A stretch of DNA of 64,000 bases, taken from assembly GCF_013409255.1 (NCBI RefSeq), contig NZ_JACCAS010000002.1:2470001-2534000 (forward strand), given 5' to 3'. The notes beneath the pieces were generated by a model, which made no database searches, had not been told where the DNA came from, and saw only the letters and a list, made by a program, of their open reading frames with translations. A program made the translations under genes and the position numbers. Origin of the DNA: Paraburkholderia bryophila (GTDB taxonomy: Bacteria; Pseudomonadota; Gammaproteobacteria; Burkholderiales; Burkholderiaceae). Shown piece after piece: positions 1 through 9,966 of this stretch (positions within the stretch are counted from its first letter, which is position 1; every line of letters begins with the position of its first letter).

Positions 1-617
1 CCGCCGATTCCCCCCAACGCCAGCAGCCAGAAATTGGTCAACGGGTGCGTGTAAATGGTGATTTCCTGCCAATGCGCCGCACGCATGGCCAGCAACGCGA
101 CGAGACCGACCGCGACGATCACCCAGCACACCACGCGATGCCGACGCGCTGCCAGTAGCAGTAAAAGCGGTGCAAACACGAGATAAAACTGCTCTTCGAT
201 CGCGAGACTCCACAAGTGCGAGTAACGCCCCGGCCAGAAATGCAGCACCGAGCCGATCCAGATATTCGACAGATAAGCGAAGTGATACGGCATGCCTCTT
301 GCGAGTTCCGGACTCGCGATGCCGCACGCCATCAGCACGCTCATCACCACGAGCATCAGGTAGTAGATCGGAAAGATACGCAGCGTCCGGCGAAACAGGA
401 AGCGCTTGAGCTCGGCGCCGAAGCGGCCGCCGGAGGTTTCGATCCGCGTGCGTTGCGCCGACAGAATGCCGATGATCAGAAAGCCACTGAGCGCGAAAAA
501 AATCCATACGCCGAGATGGCCGATCTCGCCGGCGTCGCCGAACAGTCGGTGCTGAAAAAATACCATCAGGACTGCAATCGCTCGCAGTCCGTCGAAGCCG
601 GCAATCCGGTTGTTCAT
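1..617 (-). CDS. Acyltransferase family 3 membrane protein, C-terminus cut off by window edge
   Basis: The reading frame opens with ATG at 617 on the minus strand and stays open to the left edge, so about 205 N-terminal residues are visible. The protein starts MNNRIAGFDGLRAIAVLMVF, the typical opening of acyltransferase-3 (OafA/NodX-like) proteins, with the early FDGLRA motif. It continues with hydrophobic membrane helices and an SLAIEEQFYL segment, the other family hallmark. Such integral membrane enzymes transfer acetyl or other acyl groups to surface polysaccharides, peptidoglycan or glucans. The substrate cannot be told from sequence. The neighbouring OpgC-type gene, divergent on the plus strand, is from the same acyltransferase superfamily, so both may decorate cell-envelope glycans (inference). 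Confidence 0.85.
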   Translation of the reverse strand, partial: MNNRIAGFDGLRAIAVLMVFFQHRLFGDAGEIGHLGVWIFFALSGFLIIGILSAQRTRIETSGGRFGAELKRFLFRRTLRIFPIYYLMLVVMSVLMACGIASPELARGMPYHFAYLSNIWIGSVLHFWPGRYSHLWSLAIEEQFYLVFAPLLLLLAARRHRVVCWVIVAVGLVALLAMRAAHWQEITIYTHPLTNFWLLALGGIG

Positions 618-1026
618 GTGATTGTCTTCCAGAGCGAAGGCGGCGCGCGCAACGCAGCCGGACTGGGCGGTAACGGAAGGTAGTCCATCGTACGATGAAA
701 AAAACCGAAAAAAATCGCACGGCCTATCCGACGATTTATTTTTCGCGCGGATTACCGATTGGTTTTGCGGACCACGCCTGAAGCCGCAAAACTTGCCGCG
801 AACTGAATTCACGGCGACGCTGCATTACCGCACGCCGACAATGGCATTTCAGATCGCCATGTCGCGCGCCGCGATTAAAGGCCGCTTGTCAGCGCGCGGG
901 AGATTGGCGCACGACATGGTTGGGAACGTTTTATTGTCATGGGGTTCCTACGAACAACAGCGGTGCCTGGCCGTCTGTCATTACGCGCCGCTTGCGCGTG
1001 TCATCCTTCATCCTGAGAGAAGCCGA
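618..1026. other. Divergent intergenic region
   Basis: About 400 bases separate the minus-strand acyltransferase from the plus-strand OpgC-type gene. An A-rich stretch near 695-760 is the likely location of promoters. The plus frame stays open through most of this stretch upstream of 1027, but the hydrophilic, compositionally odd translation does not look like coding sequence. No clear operator or RNA gene was seen. Confidence 0.4.
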
Positions 1027-2160
1027 ATGGAAAACCGTCACGGGCGTTCCGAAGGCAGTCCGCCTGGCGGACGTTCGATCGAAGTGGACTTCTTTCGTGG
1101 CATCGTGCTGATCGTTATCGTGCTGGATCACATTCCAGGCAGCACGCTGTCGCATCTGATGTTGCACGCGTACGCGCTGTGCGACTCCGCCGAAGTGTTC
1201 GTGTTTCTCGGCGGCTATGCATCGGCGGCAGCGTATACGGCGGTGCTTGCCGGCCGTGGCGAGAATGCTGCAAAGCTGCGCTTCGTCAAACGATGCTGGG
1301 AGATCTACCGCGCCTATCTGTTGACGGCGGTGTTGACGCTGGTGTCCGGCGCGATTCTCGCGCTGCTGCATCTGAATCCGCCGATGGTCGACCTGACCGG
1401 CTGGGCACCGTTCTCGGCGCAGCCGCTGCACACGGCGTTCGATATCGCGGTGCTGCGGCGTCAGCCGTATCTGTCGAGCGTGCTGCCCATGTACGTGATT
1501 TTCGCGCTATGCGTGCCGTTCGCGGTGCCGCTCGCGCGCCGTTCGTGGTGGCTGGCGCTCGCGCTGAGTGCGGCGATCTGGGCGTTTGCGCGGCCGCTGG
1601 CCGCGTTTTTCAGCATTGACGACATGGCCGACTGGGCCTTTAATCCGTTTGCCTGGCAACTGATGTTCGTGCTCGGTATTCTGTGCCGGGTGCAGCCGAT
1701 CAGCGAGCGCTTTCACACCAGCCGCACCTCGCGCTGGCTGACTTGGTTCGCCGTGCTCGCGGTGCTGACATTCGCCGTGGTTAAACTATTCGTGCTGACG
1801 CAACCGTTGCCCGGCGCACTTAAACAGAATCTCTCTCCTGACCGCGTGATCAATTTCATCGTCATTGCCTGGCTCGCCGCGCAGTTCGTGCGCATGGGCA
1901 GTATCGCGTGGCTTGCGCAGCGGCTGCCTGCCGTCGTGACAGTCGGCCGCACCGGGCTGGTGTGTTTCGTCGCGGGCACGCTGGTGTCGCTGATCGTCGA
2001 TACGGCTACGCCGCACACGTTCCATGGCTTTCGCGGCGTGCTGATTGGGCTGGGCGGCGATCTGGTCGCGATCGGCGCGCTGCTGATGATCGCGCGCGGC
2101 TGGCATGGCTGGAAGCGTCAGCCGCCGCGCACGGCCGCCAATGGCGCGGGCTGCGGATGA
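1027..2160 (+). CDS. OpgC-domain membrane protein
   Basis: A 377-residue integral membrane protein with about ten hydrophobic segments. The first is preceded by SIEVDFFRGIVLIVIVLDH, the conserved N-terminal region of OpgC-type proteins. E. coli OpgC adds succinyl groups to osmoregulated periplasmic glucans; close relatives occur widely in Burkholderiales without a proven substrate. I chose ATG 1027 because homologous sequence begins just after it, while the upstream in-frame extension is compositionally non-coding. The stop overlaps the next start (ATGA at 2157-2160), so it is probably co-translated with the tannase-family esterase. One possibility is that the pair acts on acylated envelope or plant-derived compounds, but nothing here proves it. 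Confidence 0.8.
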   Translation: MENRHGRSEGSPPGGRSIEVDFFRGIVLIVIVLDHIPGSTLSHLMLHAYALCDSAEVFVFLGGYASAAAYTAVLAGRGENAAKLRFVKRCWEIYRAYLLTAVLTLVSGAILALLHLNPPMVDLTGWAPFSAQPLHTAFDIAVLRRQPYLSSVLPMYVIFALCVPFAVPLARRSWWLALALSAAIWAFARPLAAFFSIDDMADWAFNPFAWQLMFVLGILCRVQPISERFHTSRTSRWLTWFAVLAVLTFAVVKLFVLTQPLPGALKQNLSPDRVINFIVIAWLAAQFVRMGSIAWLAQRLPAVVTVGRTGLVCFVAGTLVSLIVDTATPHTFHGFRGVLIGLGGDLVAIGALLMIARGWHGWKRQPPRTAANGAGCG

Positions 2161-3833
2161 TGGCGTGGCGGCGCCGGGTGCATCGAGCGCGTGATCGGCG
2201 CCTGGCCGCTGCGGTCTCTATCGGCGCCGCCGCGTTTTGGCTAGGTGCTCAGCCGGCGCTTGCCGCGCCCAAGGAATTGCCGCTTGCCCTGCGCTGCGCC
2301 GAACTCGCGGGCGCGGTGCTGCCGCCTGAACTGATCGCGTTGCCGACGGCCGGCGCGCTGATCGAAAGCGCAAACATGGTCGGCGCCACCGCGCCCGGTA
2401 ATCAGCAGGGCGGCGAGTATTGCCGTATCACCGGCCGCATCAAGGCGCTCAATGCCACCACGCCCGATATCCGTTTCGATCTGAATTTGCCGCGCCGCTG
2501 GAATGGCCGCGCGTTGCAGATTGGTGGCGGCGGTTATAACGGGGTGGTGGTGAGCGGCACCGGCGTGATGCCGTTTTCACCGGACCGTGCACCGCTCGCG
2601 CAAGGCTATGCGACCTTCGGCGACGACTCGGGGCATGTGGGCGATTCGTCGCTCGCGGTGTTTGGTCTCGTCGACGAGGCGGTGACGAATTTCGGCTATG
2701 CGCACCTGAAGAAAACCCACGACGCGGCGCTCGCCTTGATTGCGCGCGCGTATGGCCGGCCGCCGCAGCGTATGTATTTTGCCGGCGGCTCGACCGGCGG
2801 CCGCGAAGGCTACACCGTGATGCAGCGCTATCCCGACGACTACGACGGCGTGATCGCCAATTCGCCCGCGCTCAATTTTTCCGGCGTACGTCTGCTTGGC
2901 CTGAAGCTCGGCCAGGCCGAATATGGGACGCCTGGCGGCTTCATTCCACCGTTGCTGCTGGAGCATGTCTATCAACGCACGCTGGCTGTTTGCGACAAGC
3001 TCGACGGCGCGGCGGACGGCATAGTGAGCGACGTCGCCGCGTGCCGCGAGCACGAAGCGGAGATCATCGCGTCGTTGCGCTGCGCGGGGCACACGCCCGC
3101 GCGCGACGAATGCCTGACCGACCCGCAACTCGCCACCTTGCTGGTGATGCGCGACGGACTGTCGTTGCCGTACAAGCTGGCGTGGGACGTCGGCGGTTAT
3201 CGCGGCTACAACCTCTTTCAGGGCACACACCTGACGGGCATGCTGGGCCTCGCGCATCAAGCTGAGCGCCTGCCGGTGCCCACGTTCTTCGCCAACGGCT
3301 ATCTGTTCGCCCAGGGCGACGGCTATATCCGCTATTTCGTCGCCCATGACGCGGAGTTCGACTCGCTCAGATTCGACCCACAGCATCCGGGAAAATATCG
3401 CGCGCAACTGGTTGCGTTGTCACAGACCATCGGCGCGATGAATCCCGATCTGTCGCGCTACATTGCGCACGGCGGCAAGCTCATCACGCTGCAAGGTCTC
3501 GCCGACGAAGTCATCAGCCCGAACCAGACCATCGCGTACTACGAGGCGTTGAACGAGCGCTTCGGCGGCGATCAGGTGAACAGTTTCATGCGGCTCTACA
3601 TGGTGCCGGGTTTTCAGCACGGCAGCGGCGTGTTCATTCCTTCGGTGGATTTGCTGGGCGCGCTCGACGCCTGGGTCACGCGCGGCATGGCGCCCGAAAC
3701 CTTGACCGCGACCGATATCGCGCCGGCTACTAACGGACGCTCGCGGCCGTTGTGCCGTTATCCGCTGTTTCCTCGCTATGCGGGCAAGGGGAGTGTCAAC
3801 CTCGCCAGCAGTTTCGTGTGCGCGCAACCGTGA
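2157..3833 (+). CDS. Tannase/feruloyl esterase family protein, exported
   Basis: A 558-residue alpha/beta hydrolase of the tannase/feruloyl esterase family, which splits esters of gallic, ferulic or related aromatic acids. The N-terminus has a basic stretch, then a hydrophobic segment ending in QPALAAP, a probable Sec signal peptide with cleavage near residue 40. The nucleophile is the serine of GGSTGGREG (about residue 212). The downstream GLADEVISP and PGFQHGSG segments carry the expected Asp and His. Two adjacent ATGs (2157 and 2160) are possible starts; either overlaps the stop of the OpgC-type gene. Substrate is unknown. Plant-associated Burkholderiales commonly carry such enzymes, which suits use of plant phenolic esters. 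Confidence 0.85.
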   Translation: MMAWRRRVHRARDRRLAAAVSIGAAAFWLGAQPALAAPKELPLALRCAELAGAVLPPELIALPTAGALIESANMVGATAPGNQQGGEYCRITGRIKALNATTPDIRFDLNLPRRWNGRALQIGGGGYNGVVVSGTGVMPFSPDRAPLAQGYATFGDDSGHVGDSSLAVFGLVDEAVTNFGYAHLKKTHDAALALIARAYGRPPQRMYFAGGSTGGREGYTVMQRYPDDYDGVIANSPALNFSGVRLLGLKLGQAEYGTPGGFIPPLLLEHVYQRTLAVCDKLDGAADGIVSDVAACREHEAEIIASLRCAGHTPARDECLTDPQLATLLVMRDGLSLPYKLAWDVGGYRGYNLFQGTHLTGMLGLAHQAERLPVPTFFANGYLFAQGDGYIRYFVAHDAEFDSLRFDPQHPGKYRAQLVALSQTIGAMNPDLSRYIAHGGKLITLQGLADEVISPNQTIAYYEALNERFGGDQVNSFMRLYMVPGFQHGSGVFIPSVDLLGALDAWVTRGMAPETLTATDIAPATNGRSRPLCRYPLFPRYAGKGSVNLASSFVCAQP

Positions 3834-3949
3834 GGTGACGCCGGGGCAGTTTCCTGCAAGTATTCCCACTTTCCATTACATTGCGGGGGCGGTGGCGCTT
3901 CTGCACCGTTCCCTCTAATCAAACAACGGTGTCTGCCATCGTCGAATCC

Positions 3950-4876
3950 ATGCAGCCAATCGTCTCGGTCACGAATCTGTCGAAAACCTACGCCACGGGT
4001 TTTCATGCACTCAAAAACATCAATCTGGCGATCAACCGCGGAGAAATTTTTGCGCTGCTCGGCCCCAATGGCGCGGGCAAGACCACGCTGATCAGCATCA
4101 TCTGCGGCATTGTCAACGCAAGCACGGGCAGCGTGACGGTAGACGGCCGCGACATCGCGACGGACTATCGCGGCGCCCGCTCGCTGATCGGCCTCGTGCC
4201 GCAGGAGTTGACCACCGACTCCTTCGAAACCGTCTGGGCCACCGTCTCGTTCAGCCGCGGCCTGTTCGGCAAGCCGAAAAACCCGGCCTACGTCGAAAAG
4301 GTCCTGCGCGACCTGTCGCTGTGGGAAAAGCGCGATAGCAAGATCATCACGCTGTCGGGCGGCATGAAGCGGCGCGTGCTAATTGCCAAGGCGCTTTCGC
4401 ACGAACCGCGCGTGCTGTTCCTCGACGAACCCACGGCCGGTGTGGACGTCGAATTGCGCCGCGATATGTGGAAGCTGGTGCGCTCGCTCGCCGAGAGCGG
4501 CGTGACGATCATTCTCACCACGCACTACATCGACGAAGCCGAGGAGATGGCCGACCGAATCGGCGTGATCAGCGGCGGCGAGATCATGCTCGTGGAAGAA
4601 AAAACGGAGCTGATGCGCAAGCTCGGCAAGAAGCAGTTGACGCTGCAACTGGAGAGCCCGCTCGCGGCGGTGCCCGCTTCGCTCGCCGGCTACACGCTGA
4701 CGCTGGAGAAGAGCGGCAACGAGCTGATCTATACCTACGAAGGCGAAGGCGGCCGCACCGACATCATCGCGTTGCTGAAAGCGCTCGACGACGCCGGCAT
4801 CCGCTTCAAGGACCTGCACACCACGCAGAGTTCGCTGGAAGATATCTTCGTCAGTCTGCTCCGAGGTGATCAATGA
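3950..4876 (+). CDS. yadG: ABC-2 exporter ATP-binding protein, YadG-like
   Basis: A 308-residue ATPase, the same length as E. coli YadG. Walker [10 protein letters not shown] lies at residues 38-46, the ABC signature LSGGMKRR at about 135-142, and Walker B VLFLDEP at about 155. The C-terminal 80 residues form the extra domain usual in ABC-2 exporter ATPases. ATG 3950 was chosen because the family N-terminus ([12 protein letters not shown]) follows at once; an in-frame upstream extension has no homology. It overlaps the permease gene by four bases (ATGA), so the two are translated together as one transporter. The exported substrate is unknown for this family. Confidence 0.88.
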   Translation: MQPIVSVTNLSKTYATGFHALKNINLAINRGEIFALLGPNGAGKTTLISIICGIVNASTGSVTVDGRDIATDYRGARSLIGLVPQELTTDSFETVWATVSFSRGLFGKPKNPAYVEKVLRDLSLWEKRDSKIITLSGGMKRRVLIAKALSHEPRVLFLDEPTAGVDVELRRDMWKLVRSLAESGVTIILTTHYIDEAEEMADRIGVISGGEIMLVEEKTELMRKLGKKQLTLQLESPLAAVPASLAGYTLTLEKSGNELIYTYEGEGGRTDIIALLKALDDAGIRFKDLHTTQSSLEDIFVSLLRGDQ

Positions 4877-5634
4877 ACATCTACGCCATTCGCGCGATCT
4901 ACAAGTTCGAGATGGCGCGCACCTGGCGCACGCTGATGCAGAGCATCATCGCGCCGGTGATTTCCACGTCGCTGTACTTCGTCGTGTTCGGCGCGGCGAT
5001 CGGCTCGCGCATCAAGGAGGTGGACGGCATCAGTTACGGCGCGTTCATCGTGCCGGGTCTGATCATGCTGTCGCTGTTGTCGCAGAGTATTTCGAACGCG
5101 TCGTTCGGGATTTACTTTCCGCGCTTTACCGGCACGATCTACGAGTTGTTGTCGGCGCCGGTGTCGTATCTGGAGATCGTCGTCAGCTATGTGGGCGCGG
5201 CGGCCACCAAATCGATCCTGCTCGGACTGATCATTCTCGCCACCGCGGGCCTGTTCGTGCCGTTGCAAGTACAGCACCCGTTCTGGATGATCCTGTTTCT
5301 GGTGCTGACGGCGGTGACCTTCAGTTTGCTGGGGTTCATCATCGGCATCTGGGCGGATAGCTTCGAGAAGCTGCAACTCGTACCGTTGCTGATCATCACG
5401 CCGTTGACCTTTCTGGGCGGCAGTTTTTATGCGGTCAATATGCTGCCGCCGTTCTGGAAGGTCGTGACGCTGTTCAATCCGATCGTCTATCTGGTCAGCG
5501 GGTTCCGCTGGAGCTTTTATGGACTCGCGGACGTGAATGTCGAGGTGAGTCTCGCCATGACCGGGCTGTTCCTTGCTGTATTTCTGCTGATCGTGGCGTG
5601 GATCTTCAAGACCGGCTACCGGCTCAAGTCGTGA
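4873..5634 (+). CDS. yadH: ABC-2 type transporter permease, YadH-like
   Basis: A 253-residue membrane protein with six predicted helices, closely resembling E. coli YadH. Shared stretches include [20 protein letters not shown] near the start and [20 protein letters not shown] with [13 protein letters not shown] near the end. It forms the membrane channel partner of the ATPase encoded just upstream, with which it overlaps by four bases. Proteins of this subfamily are full ABC-2 exporters assembled as two permeases plus two ATPases. Neither the E. coli pair nor this sequence gives the substrate. Confidence 0.88.
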   Translation: MNIYAIRAIYKFEMARTWRTLMQSIIAPVISTSLYFVVFGAAIGSRIKEVDGISYGAFIVPGLIMLSLLSQSISNASFGIYFPRFTGTIYELLSAPVSYLEIVVSYVGAAATKSILLGLIILATAGLFVPLQVQHPFWMILFLVLTAVTFSLLGFIIGIWADSFEKLQLVPLLIITPLTFLGGSFYAVNMLPPFWKVVTLFNPIVYLVSGFRWSFYGLADVNVEVSLAMTGLFLAVFLLIVAWIFKTGYRLKS

Positions 5635-5729
5635 TGAGCTGGTGAGCCGATCAGCCGATGACCTGCTGGATCGCTTGCGCCGGCGCGCGAGTCTGACCGA
5701 GATACTTCACCACGGAGCCGATAGTCAAC

Positions 5730-7145
5730 ATGTCCGTCGATTTGAGTCTGATAGAGCGAAGCGCGTGCGAAGTCGTCGATCTGTTGCGCGAAGAGGCCGT
5801 GAGTCCGCACGATCTGCTCGACACGCTGGCCGTGCAGGTGGCGCGTGTCGACCCGCAGGTGAACGCGCTGCCTACGCTGTGTTTCGAACGCGCCCATGCG
5901 CATGCCGACGCGCTGCTGAAGAAGCCGGTCGCCGAGCGTGGCCGGTTGTGCGGCTTGCCGGTGCCGATCAAGGATCTGACGGACGTGGCCGGTGTGCGCA
6001 CCACACGCGGCTCGCTGGTGTATCGCGACCGTGTGCCGGAAACGTCGGATCTCGGCGTGACGTTGCTCGAAGCGCGCGGCGCGGTGGTCTACGCCAAGTC
6101 CAATACGCCGGAGTTCGGTTCGGGCGGCCATACGTATAACAGCGTGTTCGGCATCACGCGCAATCCGTGGGATCTGTCGCGTTCGGCGGGCGGGTCGTCC
6201 GGCGGCGCGGCGGCCGCGTTGGCGTCGCGCACCGCGTGGGTCGCGCAGGGCTCCGATCTGGCGGGCTCGCTGCGTACGCCTTCGGCGTTCTGCGGCGTGG
6301 TCGGTTTGCGTCCCACTCCGGGACGCGTGTCGTATGGCCCGGTTGCCAATCCGTACGACACGCTCGGTATTCATGGGCCGATGGCGCGCAACGTCACCGA
6401 CGCGGCCTTGCTGCTCGACGCGATGTGCGGCGAGATCGACGGCGCGCCGTTGTCGTTGAGCGAACCGGCAACGTCGTTTCTGACGCACGCGCGCAGGCCG
6501 CAGCGCCCGGCGCGGGTGGCGTTTAGCGAAGGGCTCGGTATCGCTACCGTCGAGCCGGAGATTCTGTCGATCTGCCGCCGGACCATGGACCGGCTGGCCG
6601 CGTCCGGCGTCGGCGTGGATGACAGCGACCTCGATCTGAGCGGGGCGAAGCAGGCGTTCCATACGCTGCGCGGCCTCGCATACGCGACGAATTACGAAGA
6701 AGTACTCGCGCAGCATCGCGACGTGCTGAACCCCAACGTGGTCTGGAACATCGAGTTCGGTTTGCAGCAGGACAACCGCGCGATGCTGTCGGCGCAGCGC
6801 ACGCGCAACCAGTTGTTCTACAAGCTGAATGCGCTGCTGCAACGCTACGACGTGCTGATCTGTCCGGCTTCGATCGTGCTGCCGTTTCCGGTCGAAGCAC
6901 GCGATCTACGCGACGCGGTCGGCCAGCATTTCGACACGTACATCGACTGGCTCGCGATCACCTACGCGCTGACGCTCACCGGCATGCCGGTGATGGCGAT
7001 TCCTTGTGGGATGAGCGCGAGTGGCCTGCCGGTCGGTATCCAGATCGTCGGCAAACCGCGTGGCGAGGCGGCGTTGCTGTCGGCGGCGCGGGCTATAGAA
7101 GACACGATCGGCACGTGGGCCACCGGCACGCCGCAGGCTTTCTGA
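5730..7145 (+). CDS. Amidase (amidase signature family)
   Basis: A 471-residue hydrolase with the full Ser-cisSer-Lys triad: Lys81 in PVPIKDLTDVAG, cis-Ser156 in GGSSGGAAAAL and nucleophile Ser180 in GSDLAGSLRTP. The 24-residue gap between the two serines matches the family. Members hydrolyse amides ranging from short aliphatic amides to indoleacetamide and Glu-tRNA intermediates; this one is not GatA, as there is no gatBC nearby and the C-terminus differs. It follows the YadGH pair by 95 bases and may be in the same transcript. The substrate cannot be assigned. Confidence 0.87.
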   Translation: MSVDLSLIERSACEVVDLLREEAVSPHDLLDTLAVQVARVDPQVNALPTLCFERAHAHADALLKKPVAERGRLCGLPVPIKDLTDVAGVRTTRGSLVYRDRVPETSDLGVTLLEARGAVVYAKSNTPEFGSGGHTYNSVFGITRNPWDLSRSAGGSSGGAAAALASRTAWVAQGSDLAGSLRTPSAFCGVVGLRPTPGRVSYGPVANPYDTLGIHGPMARNVTDAALLLDAMCGEIDGAPLSLSEPATSFLTHARRPQRPARVAFSEGLGIATVEPEILSICRRTMDRLAASGVGVDDSDLDLSGAKQAFHTLRGLAYATNYEEVLAQHRDVLNPNVVWNIEFGLQQDNRAMLSAQRTRNQLFYKLNALLQRYDVLICPASIVLPFPVEARDLRDAVGQHFDTYIDWLAITYALTLTGMPVMAIPCGMSASGLPVGIQIVGKPRGEAALLSAARAIEDTIGTWATGTPQAF

Positions 7146-7352
7146 GCGTCCACGCGTTGCGCGCGTGCCGCGCATAACCGGCGCGCCACGGCTGGCGTCT
7201 TTGAACGCACCACTTTGCGGCCGGGCACAGTGTTGCCGGGGTGTCCGGTGAATTCGCCGCGGCCGACCCGGTAAGCGCGCCGGCCGCGACTCTCACTGCT
7301 TTAGCTTTGCTGCTTTATTGCTGCACTACTGGTCTCAACCCGACGCCCACCC

Positions 7353-8354
7353 CTACGACACATAGCCCTGCGCGACATTGATCAACTGCACGCGGTTACG
7401 CACGTTGAACAACTGCCGCAAGCGGCGCAGATGGTAGTCGACGTTATGCGGCGACAGTCCAAGGAAGTACGCGATCTCCTTGTCCCGCTGCCCCTGCACG
7501 ACCGCCCGCAACACCGCATGCTGCAACTCGCTCAGCGTCACGCGCCGCTGCTGCTCGGGCGCGAGGCCGATCACGCTCTTCGCGTGCGTCCAGATGAATT
7601 CGTGGATCGTGTGCGCGAACATCAGCGTTTCGGCCACGATCGACTCCGTCATCCAGCGCGGGTTGCCGATCTCCGCGTTGAAGCACAGGCTGGCGGACAG
7701 ATCCGGCTCGGGCAGCGGCATCTGCGTGAGAATCCCGCTTTTGCGGCCGGTCGCCTCCAGCATGTCGATCAAACCGCCGAGCCGCTCGCTGCGCATTTGC
7801 GCGCGCGGCAGGTCGGCGCGCATGTCGGCCGTGTTCCAGATGAACGGCAGACCGGTCGGCGACGCCGACGCCACGCGCGGATCGAGCTCGAAATAACGCT
7901 CGCGGAAATAACGCGTGAGCCAGGTCTGCGACTCGTAGCTGGTCAGCACGAACATCGTCTTGTGATGCGCCGACGTGCGCGTAGCCGTATAGCTGAACGA
8001 ATCGAAGCCCAGTTGCTTGATGCGCTGCCGCACGAATTCTATGCGGTCCTGCGCGCTGCCAAAACGCACCAGCGGACTGATGACGGGCGCCGCTCGCCGT
8101 GCGGCGGGCGAGGGCGTGCCGATCTCCTCTTCGGTGAAGAGCGTGAGAAAACCGGTGGGCGCCGCGCCTGCCGCGGTACGGCTTGACGCCCTGGGTGCTT
8201 CGGCCGCGTGGGCCGACTTTCCGGGTTGCCGCGTGCCGGCCGGGTAAGCCGGTTGTGCGGACACCACGGAGTTGTATGCCGCCGGCGTATGCCCGGTTTC
8301 GCCTGACGGCGAGCCGGTCAGCCAATGCGGCAGCGCATCGCATTCGTGTTCCAT
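7353..8354 (-). CDS. LuxR-type transcription factor with autoinducer-binding-like domain
   Basis: The C-terminus is a LuxR DNA-binding domain (VVQGQRDKEIAYFLGLSPHN, then VDYHLRRLRQLFNVRNRVQL). The N-terminal half resembles an autoinducer-binding domain, with a YFELDPR segment and a later LPFIWNT matching the family's conserved Tyr, Asp-Pro and Trp. No luxI synthase is in the window, so it is an orphan ('solo') LuxR. I prefer ATG 8354, which has GGAG ten bases upstream; a TTG start at 8396 would add 14 residues but has poor spacing. Residues roughly 10-60 are low complexity and probably a disordered leader. It faces the divergent AraC gene across a short region where control sites are likely. 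Confidence 0.82.
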   Translation of the reverse strand: MEHECDALPHWLTGSPSGETGHTPAAYNSVVSAQPAYPAGTRQPGKSAHAAEAPRASSRTAAGAAPTGFLTLFTEEEIGTPSPAARRAAPVISPLVRFGSAQDRIEFVRQRIKQLGFDSFSYTATRTSAHHKTMFVLTSYESQTWLTRYFRERYFELDPRVASASPTGLPFIWNTADMRADLPRAQMRSERLGGLIDMLEATGRKSGILTQMPLPEPDLSASLCFNAEIGNPRWMTESIVAETLMFAHTIHEFIWTHAKSVIGLAPEQQRRVTLSELQHAVLRAVVQGQRDKEIAYFLGLSPHNVDYHLRRLRQLFNVRNRVQLINVAQGYVS

Positions 8355-8538
8355 GAAACGGTAGCTCCAGCGTTCGAAACGCGTGAAAGACGACAACCTG
8401 AATGATTAGCTATTTCCAAAAATTACGGTAGCCGGTTCCTTGCTATCATTTTTGAGTTCTTGCTCCGATAGTTGACCGGCAACTCGGGTGTGGCTGGCTT
8501 CTTTCATTTGCATACGGCACCTCCTGGGATTAGACGTC

Positions 8539-9450
8539 ATGGCACGAATTCCAAAGCTGACAACGACGCTCGCCTACGATCGCTACATGGCGGGACAAAA
8601 TCTGGTGTCGAGCGTCGACCGCCCCTGGCGGCATCTGGTGTTGCGCTCGTATCTCGAACCGAACGAGCAGGCACTGCTGGAGGCGCCCGGCTTGCAGGAC
8701 CTCACGCTGATGACGCTCGCGAGCGGCGCCGAGCATCTCGAACGCAATCTGAACGGACGCTGGGAGAGCGCGGATCTACGGGTGGGCGACGTCTGGTTCG
8801 TGCCGCCCGTGCCGATCTCGTGGCGCTGGCGCTCGATCAGCGACGAGCCGCTGTCGACCGTTCACCTGCATATCGAGCGCAGCCTGATCGACAGCGTCGC
8901 GGAACAGATGGAGCTGAACGGCTCCCACGAACTGTCGCTTGGCGACGCCATGCGGTTTCAGGATCCGCTGGTGGCCGCGATGCTGGCCGCCCTGCATCGC
9001 GCCGCCGCCGATCCGTCCGACTCGCGCCTGTATGTCGACGCGCTGCTTCACGCGCTGGCCGCGCACCTGCTGCAGCACTATGCGCGTGGCCGCAGCGCCT
9101 CCACCGGTTTGCCCGCGCAGCCCGAACGGCTGGTGCCGCGACGGATTCGCCGTGTGACCGACTACATTCGCGCCAATCTCGCCGCCGATCTGGCGATCAG
9201 TGAACTGGCCGCGCAAGCCGGGCTAAGCAATTTTCATTTTGCGCGGGTGTTTCGCCGCGAGACCGACGAGACGCCGCATCAGTTCGTGACGCGTTTACGG
9301 CTCGGGGAAGCGGCGAGACTGCTGCGCGCCACCGATCAGACTGTGCTGCAGATTGCTCTTGCGGTTGGTTTCGAGAACGCCAGTCATTTCTCCGTGCAGT
9401 TCAAGCGTGGCTACGGCGTGACGCCGCTTGCTTACCGGCTGCGCGGCTGA
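8539..9450 (+). CDS. AraC family transcriptional regulator
   Basis: A 303-residue regulator with a C-terminal AraC/XylS double helix-turn-helix over the last 100 residues: the first HTH is in DLAISELAAQAGLSNFHFAR, the second in TVLQIALAVGFENASHFSVQ, followed by the family motif FKRGYGVTPLAYR. The N-terminal 190 residues would hold the effector-binding cupin-like domain. ATG 8539 fits the family length; a longer frame from 8488 is possible. It is transcribed away from the LuxR gene. Its target is unknown; the divergent LuxR gene and the amidase region are nearest. Confidence 0.87.
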   Translation: MARIPKLTTTLAYDRYMAGQNLVSSVDRPWRHLVLRSYLEPNEQALLEAPGLQDLTLMTLASGAEHLERNLNGRWESADLRVGDVWFVPPVPISWRWRSISDEPLSTVHLHIERSLIDSVAEQMELNGSHELSLGDAMRFQDPLVAAMLAALHRAAADPSDSRLYVDALLHALAAHLLQHYARGRSASTGLPAQPERLVPRRIRRVTDYIRANLAADLAISELAAQAGLSNFHFARVFRRETDETPHQFVTRLRLGEAARLLRATDQTVLQIALAVGFENASHFSVQFKRGYGVTPLAYRLRG

Positions 9451-9966
9451 TGGTACGGATTGCGCGGCGGCAGGGTGACCAGCGGGCCGGCGTTCGGGTG
9501 GGCCGGCAGACAAAGTCCGGGTCGCCGCCGACGCTTAAGTACACTAGTTGAAGGCGCCGACTATCAGCCGGTGTCGCCGCCGGGCGGCATGACGATTTTG
9601 CGCTGCCGCACCGCGCTGCCGCCATGAGTTTGGCGGCGGGCCGTGGGTCGCTCACCGGGGCAAGCTAGCCGATGAATCGTCCTGAGGGTAATCACGCACC
9701 TTGCGCAGTGTGCTGTGCATTGCGCGGCTTGCAAACTACGAACTTTCGTGGCCGGAGACGCTTGAAGCTGGCATGGGGCGGGCGTCCCACGATTTAGGCC
9801 GCATAGCGGACAGGTGGCGTCGACTGGTCCAACTGGCCTGACCAGATGGCGGGCAACTGTATCTGTCGAAGCCTTGCATCGGACGACAGAATAGGCCGCC
9901 TACAGCATGGCCCCTTGCCAGCGTCCGACCGACCATTTCATCAACCGTCTCACCGGATATCTAGCG
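9451..9966. other. 516-base gene-free region with a small inverted repeat
   Basis: No frame here has convincing coding character. The only structure noted is an inverted repeat, CTGGTC at 9824-9829 and GACCAG at 9840-9845, with a 10-base spacer, about 120 bases before the DUF3830 gene. Its place and spacing are compatible with an operator, but arms of six bases also arise by chance in GC-rich DNA. Confidence 0.35.
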
